The notes below the pieces were generated by a model that was not told the origin of the DNA, searched no databases, and saw only the letters and a program-made list of their open reading frames with translations. From Phycisphaerales bacterium (GTDB lineage: Bacteria; Planctomycetota; Phycisphaerae; Sedimentisphaerales; Anaerohalosphaeraceae): DNA of 6,375 bases. A program made the translations under genes and the position numbers. The stretch spans positions 1 through 6,375 of the forward strand of contig DSDR01000170.1 of assembly GCA_011048645.1 (NCBI GenBank), written 5' to 3'. This document shows, one piece after another, positions 1 to 5,005 of this stretch (positions are counted from its first letter, which is position 1; every line of letters begins with the position of its first letter).

Positions 1-1
1 C

Positions 2-1339
2 GAGGGCATTTATCAGGCCGGCGGCGGGGCGTATTTTGATGTGATGAATGTGCATCCGTATCGATATCCGCAGATTCCCGAAGCGCCGTCGCTCAGCGAT
101 GATCTGCGTCGGCTGCGGGAGTTGATGGCCGAGTACGGCGATGCGGATAAGCCCGTCTGGATCACGGAGATCGGCTGGCCGACCCATCAAAATGATACGG
201 CACTGCTGGCGGATATTGTGCGGGCCGGACTGAAGACGCTGTCGCCGAACCGTCCGGCCTGGACGCTGGCGGTGCTGGACGATCCGGGCTATGTGGTACG
301 TGTGCCGATTTCCGACGCGGAGCTGCAGGCGATGCTGCCGGGCCAGGGGCGGATCGAACGGCTGACGCTGGCGCAGATGGAGCGGCTGACGCCGACGCGG
401 CACGATGCGCTGCTGCTGCCGCTGGATGAGGGATTTCCCCAAGATGTGTTTGATGCAATCGAGGCCTATGTCCGCGACGGCGGGACGGTGATCTTCGGCC
501 ACGGCGTGCCGCTGTATTATACCCGCTATGTCGATTCTGACGGCCGCTGGCAGCGCGGCGACGCGGGCGGAGCGTATCGGCAGCGGCTGCGGATCGGCTG
601 GGAGGCGTGGTGGACGCGAGAAGGCGTGCCGCAGTCGATTGATTCGTTGACGATTCCCGCCGATTATGCCGAGTCGATTCGGCCGGGCCAGCGCGTCCCG
701 GCGGCGACGCGATTTTTGACCGATGCGCTGCTGGAGCCGGAGGACAAGTTCATCCCGCTGGTGCAGGCGACCGAGGGCGACTATACCGGTACGGCCTCGG
801 CGGTGTTGGATTTATCCGGCACGATGACCGGGGCGGTCCTTGTCTCGGCGCTGCAGGGCGAGTATCGCGGCATCCTTGCAGATCAGCAGGCGGTGATGCT
901 GTCGCGGGCGTATGTCATCGCGCTGCACAGCGGCGTCGAGCGGATGTTCTGGTACAACCTGCGGGCGCGGGAAAATGACCCGTACTACAATGAGGATCAT
1001 TTTGGTATTGTGCATCGCGACCTGTCGCCCAAGCCGGCCTATCGCGCGTTGCAGACGCTCAACCGCGCCCGTCCGACCGGCTCGAAGCCGCTGGCAGGCG
1101 ACTGGCAGGACGGACCGGTGTGTTTTCCCGGCTGGCGGCGTCCGGACGGAAAGACGGTCTGGGCGGTCTGGACAATCGGCCCGGCGGGCCGGCGGCAGGT
1201 GCGATGGGACGGCAAGATCGATGAGGCGTTTGATCATCTTGGCCGTGAGGTTCAGACGCGCCAAGCCACGGAAAACGGGGCGCTGTCGATCCAGAACAGC
1301 ATCCTCTATCTGGTCGGCCCGGAACGGGTTTATCCTTGA
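2..1339 (+). CDS. Clan-A glycoside hydrolase (GH39/GH5-like TIM barrel), 3' part, with inserted Rossmann-like domain
   Basis: The reading frame is open from the left edge, so the N-terminus and the acid/base region are missing. Residue numbers count from the GTG at 41, which is an internal codon. Residues 1-8 (MMNVHPYR) look like barrel strand 6. DKPVWITEIGWPTH (37-49) looks like strand 7, with Glu43 as the probable catalytic nucleophile, as in clan GH-A enzymes. Strand 8 (VERMFWYNLR, 299-308) and the closing helix (SPKPAYRALQTL, 329-340) appear only about 250 residues later. The stretch between, roughly 62-278, has a different character: a β-strand (WTLAVLDD), then DALLLP, then an Ala-Tyr-rich helix and GGTVIFGHG (147-155), like class I amidotransferase or β-galactosidase middle domains. 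Residues 350-432 are a β-rich C-terminal domain. The enzyme probably hydrolyses a polysaccharide. Substrate, export and exact family cannot be told here. A promoter for the next gene overlaps its stop. Confidence 0.75.
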   Translation, partial: EGIYQAGGGAYFDVMNVHPYRYPQIPEAPSLSDDLRRLRELMAEYGDADKPVWITEIGWPTHQNDTALLADIVRAGLKTLSPNRPAWTLAVLDDPGYVVRVPISDAELQAMLPGQGRIERLTLAQMERLTPTRHDALLLPLDEGFPQDVFDAIEAYVRDGGTVIFGHGVPLYYTRYVDSDGRWQRGDAGGAYRQRLRIGWEAWWTREGVPQSIDSLTIPADYAESIRPGQRVPAATRFLTDALLEPEDKFIPLVQATEGDYTGTASAVLDLSGTMTGAVLVSALQGEYRGILADQQAVMLSRAYVIALHSGVERMFWYNLRARENDPYYNEDHFGIVHRDLSPKPAYRALQTLNRARPTGSKPLAGDWQDGPVCFPGWRRPDGKTVWAVWTIGPAGRRQVRWDGKIDEAFDHLGREVQTRQATENGALSIQNSILYLVGPERVYP

Positions 1340-1364
1340 AACAGCCGTCAAAAAGCGATATAAA
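1336..1364 (+). promoter_or_regulatory. Sigma-70-type promoter for the DJ-1/quinone oxidoreductase unit
   Basis: TTGAAA at 1336-1341 and TATAAA at 1359-1364 are separated by exactly 17 bp. Each box matches the consensus at five of six positions. The -35 box overlaps the TGA stop (1337-1339) of the glycoside hydrolase gene. Transcription would start near 1371, giving a leader of about 107 nt before the ATG at 1478. This is seen by eye only and has no experimental support. Confidence 0.55.
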
Positions 1365-1371
1365 CCGCTTT
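1352..1371. repeat. Dyad over the -10 box (operator-like)
   Basis: AAAGCG (1352-1357) and CGCTTT (1366-1371) form a perfect 6-bp inverted repeat with an 8-bp centre that contains most of the TATAAA box. The placement fits a repressor operator. In read-through RNA it would instead fold as a small hairpin. The AAAAAGCGA at 1350-1358 recurs exactly at 1432-1440, so the CGCTTT arm has a second possible partner. Confidence 0.4.
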
Positions 1372-1389
1372 GAATGATTGAAAGAGGAA

Positions 1390-1431
1390 CCTTAGGGCTG
1401 CGCAGTACGTAGAGGCTATGCGCCCTGAAGG
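1390..1431 (+). promoter_or_regulatory. Strong hairpin in the 5' leader of the DJ-1-like gene
   Basis: CCTTAGGGC (1390-1398) pairs with GCCCTGAAGG (1422-1431) over nine base pairs with one bulged G (1427). After a bulged T (1399), GCGCAG (1400-1405) pairs with CTATGC (1416-1421), with one C·A mismatch and one G·U pair, around the loop TACGTAGAGG. No U-tract follows, so it is not a simple intrinsic terminator. Its 5' foot CCTTA (1390-1394) could alternatively pair with TAAGG (1463-1467), which is part of the ribosome binding site. That would allow translational control. I do not recognise it as a known riboswitch class. Confidence 0.5.
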
Positions 1432-1463
1432 AAAAAGCGAATCGGGAGTTGACGGCTTTTGTT

Positions 1464-1469
1464 AAGGAG
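1464..1469 (+). promoter_or_regulatory. Ribosome binding site of the DJ-1-like gene
   Basis: AAGGAG lies 8 nt before the ATG at 1478. It is a near-perfect Shine-Dalgarno sequence in an A-rich context and settles the start codon. Confidence 0.8.
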
Positions 1470-1477
1470 AAAACAAA

Positions 1478-2113
1478 ATGAGCGCGAAACGGATGAGCTT
1501 ATGGACGGTGTTGTGTGTTGCGATGGTGATGGGGGTTGGCTGCCGACGGCAAGCCGAGCCGACAGCGCAGGATGAGAAGGAACTGGCCGGACGCCGGGTG
1601 GCGGTCTTGCTGACTGAAGGCTTTCAGGATCAGGAAGCGCTGCATCCGATGGATTATCTGGGCGAACGCGGCGCTGCGGTTACGGTGATCGGCCCGACCA
1701 TCGAAACGGTCAAGGCGTACAACAGCGATGTGCAAATCACGATTGAACAGACCGTGGCCGATGTCTCGGTCGGCGACTTTGATGCGCTGGTCATTCCCGG
1801 CGGGCAGTCTCCGGCCCGGTTACGGGAAAATGAAACGGTCGTGGACTTTGTGCGTGAATTTGTCCAGTCAGGCAAACCCGTTGCGGCGATCTGTCATGGG
1901 CCGCAGGTATTGGTGACCGCCGGCGTGATGGACGGCAAGCGGGCGACCTGTTATGCGGGGATGTCGGAGGAATTGGTTGAGGCCGGAAGCGACTATGAAG
2001 ATACCGAACTGGTTCGCGACGGCAATCTCATTACCTCGCGGCTGCCGCAGGATTTGCCGGTGTTCTCGCACGCGATTGCGCAGGCCCTGTTGGAGAAAGC
2101 GGGCGGCGTATGA
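1478..2113 (+). CDS. DJ-1/PfpI family protein with lipoprotein-like signal sequence
   Basis: This is a 211-residue protein of the DJ-1/PfpI superfamily, whose members act as cysteine peptidases, chaperones, glyoxalases or deglycases. Residues 1-22 look like an export signal: Lys4/Arg5, a hydrophobic core LWTVLCVAMVMGVG, then Cys22, which could be lipidated. Gly at -3 makes the lipobox atypical. The core domain runs from about 38 to 207. AAICHGP (136-142) is the nucleophile elbow, with Cys139 and His140. LVIPGG (104-109) is the usual strand before it. Aligning GFQDQEAL (48-55) with the family's motif places Gln50 where many members have the catalytic Glu; Glu53 is nearby. The four-base ATGA overlap with the next gene implies co-translation. 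Superfamily assignment is firm. The reaction and the envelope location are inferred. Confidence 0.88.
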   Translation: MSAKRMSLWTVLCVAMVMGVGCRRQAEPTAQDEKELAGRRVAVLLTEGFQDQEALHPMDYLGERGAAVTVIGPTIETVKAYNSDVQITIEQTVADVSVGDFDALVIPGGQSPARLRENETVVDFVREFVQSGKPVAAICHGPQVLVTAGVMDGKRATCYAGMSEELVEAGSDYEDTELVRDGNLITSRLPQDLPVFSHAIAQALLEKAGGV

Positions 2114-3072
2114 AAGCCATTTGTGTTGCCGAGTTTGGCGGGCCGGATGTAATGCAGATCAAGGATAGGCCTGACCTTTCGGCCGGCGAGGGACAGATTC
2201 TGATTTCGGTCAAGGCCGTCGGCGTCAATCCGGTGGATACCTATATCCGCGAAGGCTGGTATCCGATCAAAAAGCCGCCTGGCTATACGCCGGGCTTTGA
2301 CGCGGCCGGCCTTGTTGAGCAGGTCGGCCGGGGCGTCGAGTCGTTTCGTCCCGGTGATCGGGTGTTTGTCTGCGGGTCGCTGACGGGTACGTATGCCGAG
2401 CAGACGCTGTGTTTGCCGAAGCAGGTGTTTGCTCTGCCGGACAAGGTGAGTTTTTCGCAAGGTGCGGCCCTGGGCACGCCCTACGGCACGGCCTGTCAGG
2501 CCCTGTTCGGACGCGCCGACGCCCAGGCCGGTCAGACGGTGCTGGTGCACGGCGCCAGCGGCGGGGTCGGCATCGCGGCGGTGCAGTTGGCCGCGGCGGG
2601 GGGGCTGACCGTCTTTGCGACCGCCGGGACCGACAAAGGGCGGCAACTGGTCACCGAGCGGGGCGCCCGACACGCGCTGGATCATCACGATGCGGGCCAT
2701 TTTGAGGCCGTCAAAGAGCTGACTGACGGACGCGGCGTCGATATCGTGCTGGAGATGCTGGCCAATGTGAATCTGGATCGTGATCTGGACATCCTCGCTT
2801 CGGGCGGTAGTGTGGTTGTAATCGGCAGTCGCGGACGGATTGAGATCGACCCGCGAAAAACAATGGCACGCGACCTGAACATTTTGGGGATGAGTCTGAT
2901 GAATGCCTCAACCGAGCAAAGGGCGGCGATTTATGCTCGCATTCAGGCCGGCCTGGAAGCGGGGCAATTGTCCCCGGTGATCGGGCAGGAACTGCCGCTT
3001 GAGAAGGCCCCCGAGGCCCATCGGCTCGTGATGGAGTCGGCCCATTACGGCAAGATTGTGCTGATCCCCTGA
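2110..3072 (+). CDS. NADPH:quinone oxidoreductase, zeta-crystallin type (MDR superfamily)
   Basis: This 320-residue protein is close in length to zeta-crystallin-type quinone reductases. Residues 1 to about 125 form the GroES-like domain, with GVNPVDTYIREG (38-49), PGFDAAG (61-67) and the strand PGDRVFV (81-87). The GHE motif and the cysteine cluster of zinc alcohol dehydrogenases are absent, so it should be zinc-free. The Rossmann half carries VLVHGASGGVG (144-154), the nucleotide-binding loop typical of NADPH-dependent MDR enzymes. SGGSVVVIGS (231-240) and the C-terminal AHYGKIVL (311-318) are also typical. Expected role: cytoplasmic reduction of quinones or reactive enones with NADPH. The ATG overlaps the TGA of the DJ-1-like gene, and no well-spaced Shine-Dalgarno is present (GGAG at 2092-2095 is 14 nt away), so translation probably depends on coupling. 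The true substrate cannot be read from sequence. Confidence 0.9.
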   Translation: MKAICVAEFGGPDVMQIKDRPDLSAGEGQILISVKAVGVNPVDTYIREGWYPIKKPPGYTPGFDAAGLVEQVGRGVESFRPGDRVFVCGSLTGTYAEQTLCLPKQVFALPDKVSFSQGAALGTPYGTACQALFGRADAQAGQTVLVHGASGGVGIAAVQLAAAGGLTVFATAGTDKGRQLVTERGARHALDHHDAGHFEAVKELTDGRGVDIVLEMLANVNLDRDLDILASGGSVVVIGSRGRIEIDPRKTMARDLNILGMSLMNASTEQRAAIYARIQAGLEAGQLSPVIGQELPLEKAPEAHRLVMESAHYGKIVLIP

Positions 3073-3087
3073 GGGTGAAGTAAAAAA

Positions 3088-3158
3088 TGGAGCTGGCGGG
3101 AATCGAACCCGCATCTCCGCGATGCGACCGCGGCGCACTCCCATTATGCGACAGCCCC
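3088..3158 (-). tRNA. tRNA-Ala(CGC)
   Basis: The minus strand folds into a full 71-nt cloverleaf. The acceptor is GGGGCTG/CAGCTCC with discriminator A at 3088. The D stem is GCAT/GTGC with loop AATGGGA. The anticodon stem CCGCG/CGCGG encloses the loop GTCGCAT. A four-nt variable region AGAT follows. The T arm is GCGGG/CCCGC with the standard TTCGATT loop. The T after G in the anticodon loop is U33, making CGC (3124-3126) the anticodon, which reads alanine codon GCG. The third acceptor pair is G·U, the hallmark alanine identity element. No 3' CCA is encoded; the gene is followed by six Ts on its own strand. G at position 32 opposite U38, and C at position 9, are less usual. Confidence 0.88.
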
Positions 3159-3170
3159 ATTCAACGGTGC

Positions 3171-3198
3171 AGTATAGTCAAAATTGATGTTTTTTCAA
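3171..3198 (-). promoter_or_regulatory. Promoter of the tRNA-Ala gene
   Basis: On the minus strand, TTGAAA (3193-3198) and TATACT (3171-3176) are separated by 16 bp. The -10 box ends 12 nt before the first tRNA base (3158), so a 5' leader of about five nt is expected. A-tracts sit immediately upstream. Confidence 0.6.
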
Positions 3199-3209
3199 GC
3201 GTTTTTTCA
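3189..3209 (-). repeat. Tandem A-tract repeat upstream of the tRNA promoter (UP-element-like)
   Basis: GTTTTTTCA on the + strand (TGAAAAAAC on the promoter strand) occurs at 3189-3197 and again at 3201-3209, a 12-bp period. The first copy overlaps the -35 box. The second lies just upstream, where an UP element would contact the RNA polymerase alpha subunit. The function is inferred. Confidence 0.35.
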
Positions 3210-3228
3210 GAGAACCGTGTGTTTTTCT

Positions 3229-3741
3229 TCAAAACGTCCAGCGATTGCGGCAGGCGATGCGGTGGGTCGGCAGTCGGTCGGGGGATTGGCCGGCTTGTGC
3301 GGGCCAGCCGAGCGCCAGCAGGTCCACGATCTCGATATGGGAGGGAATGCCCAGTACCTGCCGGACTTTGTACGGTTTGAAGGCGCCGAGCCAGCAAGCG
3401 CCCAGTCCTTTGGCGACCGCGGCCAGGACGATATGTTCCATCGCAATTGCCACATCAATCGGGCCGATCCGTTGGCCGCACCGCATCACATAGGGATTGC
3501 TGCTGCATGCGACTATGATGACCGGCGCCTGGCGGACAAAGTCCTGGCGAAGCGCCTGGCGACAGAGATTTTCGCGTATTTTCGGTTCGGTAACCACCAC
3601 AAACCGCCAGTCCTGAAAATTTCGCGCCGAGGGGGCCAGCCGGGCCGCTTCGAGCAGTTCATCCAGCACGTCCGCCGGCACCTCACGGGATTCATAACTC
3701 CTGCACGAATAACGTTTTCGAATCGCGTCCATCACATCCAT
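3229..3741 (-). CDS. Nitroreductase-family flavoprotein
   Basis: This 170-residue protein has the size and motifs of small FMN-dependent nitroreductases, usually homodimers that reduce nitro compounds, quinones or enones with NAD(P)H. Residues 7-16 (IRKRYSCRSY) form the N-terminal phosphate-binding segment of the FMN site. LAPSARNFQDWRFVVV (35-50) is the classic second FMN motif. GPIDVAIAMEHIVLAA (93-108) is the dimer helix. GLGACWLGAF (112-121) and VDLLALGWP (139-147) form the FMN isoalloxazine-side segment. The ATG at 3741 is preferred because GGAG lies 9 nt upstream. A TTG five codons further upstream would overlap that site. The gene is divergent from obg, and the tRNA lies 70 nt downstream on the same strand with no terminator seen between them. 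The family is clear; the physiological substrate is unknown. Confidence 0.88.
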   Translation of the reverse strand: MDVMDAIRKRYSCRSYESREVPADVLDELLEAARLAPSARNFQDWRFVVVTEPKIRENLCRQALRQDFVRQAPVIIVACSSNPYVMRCGQRIGPIDVAIAMEHIVLAAVAKGLGACWLGAFKPYKVRQVLGIPSHIEIVDLLALGWPAQAGQSPDRLPTHRIACRNRWTF

Positions 3742-3750
3742 TCTGAATGT

Positions 3751-3754
3751 CTCC
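3751..3754 (-). promoter_or_regulatory. Ribosome binding site deciding the nitroreductase start
   Basis: On the minus strand GGAG lies 9 nt before the ATG at 3741-3739. The only earlier in-frame start, the TTG at 3756-3754, would overlap this site, which argues for the ATG. Confidence 0.6.
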
Positions 3755-3785
3755 AAAGTTTCTATGGGTGCGTCTTTTCTTTCCT

Positions 3786-3813
3786 ACTGTAGCCCGGTTG
3801 GCTGAGAAATCAA
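3786..3813 (-). promoter_or_regulatory. Weak candidate promoter of the nitroreductase gene
   Basis: On the minus strand, TTGATT (3808-3813) and TACAGT (3786-3791) are 16 bp apart. Each matches the consensus at four of six positions. It is the best pair seen upstream of the gene, but it is not distinctive. Confidence 0.28.
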
Positions 3814-3821
3814 GCCGTATC

Positions 3822-3850
3822 TTGCCAAATCGTCCGCCGGCGGTTATAAT
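3822..3850 (+). promoter_or_regulatory. Strong sigma-70-type promoter of the obg-coaX operon
   Basis: TTGCCA (3822-3827, five of six) and a perfect TATAAT (3845-3850) are separated by 17 bp. Transcription would start near 3857 and leave a leader of about 48 nt before the obg ATG. It is the best promoter match in the window. Confidence 0.7.
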
Positions 3851-3856
3851 CGTCCG
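3828..3856 (+). repeat. 9-bp tandem repeat with central palindrome over the obg promoter (operator-like)
   Basis: AATCGTCCG occurs at 3828-3836 and again at 3848-3856, 20 bp apart, roughly two helical turns. The first copy abuts the -35 box; the second overlaps the end of the -10 box and the expected start point. Between them, partly overlapping the first copy, is the perfect palindrome CCGCCGGCGG (3834-3843). The layout suggests a regulator site. No regulator is identified. Confidence 0.45.
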
Positions 3857-3873
3857 TTTGGACAACAGGGTCT

Positions 3874-3915
3874 ATGACAGAGACAGCAATCAACCTCATA
3901 TACGATGTTTATTGA
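3874..3915 (+). CDS. Possible 13-codon leader peptide overlapping the obg start
   Basis: ATG at 3874 opens a short frame reading MTETAINLIYDVY and stopping at TGA 3913-3915, 11 nt past the first base of obg. It lies within the predicted leader. Its own ribosome site is poor (AGGG only 3 nt away). obg itself has no Shine-Dalgarno, so re-initiation from this frame is possible. A frame this short also arises easily by chance. Confidence 0.22.
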   Translation: MTETAINLIYDVY

Positions 3916-5005
3916 TCGAGCCATCATAACGGTCAAGGCCGGCAACGGCGGGCCGGGGTGCGTCAGTTTTCGGCGCGAAAAGTACGAGGCCAAAGGCGGC
4001 CCGGACGGCGGCGACGGCGGGCGCGGGGGCAGCGTCTATTTTGTCGTCGATCCGTCGATTGATACGCTGCTGGATTTTTCCGGCCGGCACAACTGGGACG
4101 CGAGCAACGGCCTGCCCGGCGAGGGGGCCAACCGCCACGGCGCCGACGGAGAGGATCTGGTGATTCCCGTGCCGCCGGGGACGCTGATTTATGATAACGA
4201 GTACGACCTGCTGCTCAAAGATATGAACGAGCCGGGGATGAAGGTGTGCATCTGTCGCGGCGGCATCGGGGGCAAGGGCAACAAGGCGTTCGCCACACCG
4301 ACGCGGCAGACGCCGCGTTTTGCCACCCGCGGTAAAGAAGGCCAGCAGCGCGAGCTTCGGCTTGAACTGCGGCTGATTGCTGATGTCGGCCTGGTGGGGA
4401 TGCCCAACGCCGGCAAGAGCACGCTGATTTCACGGTGCACCTCAGCACGGCCGAAGATTGCCGACTATCCGTTCACGACGCTGTCGCCGGTGCTGGGGAT
4501 TGTGGAGCTGAGCGATTATCGGCGGTTTGTGATGGCCGACATTCCCGGCCTGATTGAAGGGGCCCATGACGGATCGGGGCTGGGACATGATTTTCTCAAG
4601 CATATTGAGCGAACGCGGATTCTGGTACACGTGCTGGATATTCTGCCGCCGGATGATTCCGATCCGGTGGACAATTATCACAAAATTCGCCGGGAGCTGG
4701 AGCTGCACAGCGCGACGCTGGTTCAAAAGCCGGAGCTGGTTGTGCTGAACAAGGTCGATCTGGACGCCGACGGCGTGTTCTGCGAGGATATTCAAAATCG
4801 CCTGGGCGTTCAAGAGACGATGGTCATTTCCGCGGTTTCCGGCCAGGGGGTTAAGGCCCTGCTGGAGCGGCTCTGGACGTTGGTTCGCACGCCGTCGTCT
4901 CGGCCGGATGCTTCAACGCCGCTGTTTACCTCGCCGCACCAGCAGACGCAGGACGAGGCCCGCGACAATACGGAACATTTGGACTCACAAGAGGACACTA
5001 TATGA
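3905..5005 (+). CDS. obg: Obg/CgtA family GTPase
   Basis: This 366-residue protein is the essential ribosome-associated GTPase, which acts in late 50S subunit assembly and stress signalling in the cytoplasm. Residues 1 to about 157 form the glycine-rich Obg fold, with FIDRAIITVKAGNGGPG at the start and several GG-rich turns (31-43, 119-124). The G domain follows: G1 GMPNAGKST (165-173), switch I IADYPFTT (185-192), G3 DIPGLIEGAH (212-221), G4 NKVD (282-285) and G5 SAVSGQG (309-315). After about 328 comes a polar, low-complexity tail rather than a recognisable extra C-terminal domain, as in many short Obg proteins. The ATG at 3905 fits the family's N-terminus exactly, although no Shine-Dalgarno precedes it. 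It shares an ATGA overlap with coaX and is driven by the promoter at 3822-3850. Confidence 0.97.
   Translation: MFIDRAIITVKAGNGGPGCVSFRREKYEAKGGPDGGDGGRGGSVYFVVDPSIDTLLDFSGRHNWDASNGLPGEGANRHGADGEDLVIPVPPGTLIYDNEYDLLLKDMNEPGMKVCICRGGIGGKGNKAFATPTRQTPRFATRGKEGQQRELRLELRLIADVGLVGMPNAGKSTLISRCTSARPKIADYPFTTLSPVLGIVELSDYRRFVMADIPGLIEGAHDGSGLGHDFLKHIERTRILVHVLDILPPDDSDPVDNYHKIRRELELHSATLVQKPELVVLNKVDLDADGVFCEDIQNRLGVQETMVISAVSGQGVKALLERLWTLVRTPSSRPDASTPLFTSPHQQTQDEARDNTEHLDSQEDTI

Larger units (their letters stand above)
1343..1457 (+). repeat. Long-range 9-bp inverted repeat enclosing the leader
   Basis: AGCCGTCAA (1343-1351) and TTGACGGCT (1449-1457) are perfect reverse complements, 97 nt apart. 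They enclose the dyad at 1352-1371 and the hairpin at 1390-1431. In RNA reading through from the upstream gene they could close a three-way junction. From the promoter proposed at 1336-1364 the left arm would not be transcribed, so the two readings compete. Confidence 0.45.

Noticed and set aside
1343..1477. Assigning the structured leader to a known riboswitch class or a self-cleaving ribozyme
   Set aside because: I compared it by memory with TPP, FMN, cobalamin, SAM, glycine, c-di-GMP, guanidine, ZTP, hammerhead and twister core motifs and saw none.
1993..2700. A 235-codon minus-strand frame across the DJ-1/quinone reductase junction
   Set aside because: Arg/Gly/Pro-rich shadow with no recognisable motif; it spans two well-supported genes on the other strand.
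3082..3087. Six Ts after the tRNA on the minus strand as an intrinsic terminator
   Set aside because: There is no separate hairpin before them other than the tRNA arms themselves; too weak to list.
3087..3380. A 97-codon + strand frame starting with MELAGIEPASPRCD
   Set aside because: It is the antisense translation of the tRNA-Ala gene, a well-known false protein signature, followed by nitroreductase antisense sequence.
3739..3756. TTG start at 3756 for the nitroreductase
   Set aside because: It would overlap the GGAG ribosome site (3751-3754) that is correctly spaced for the ATG at 3741.
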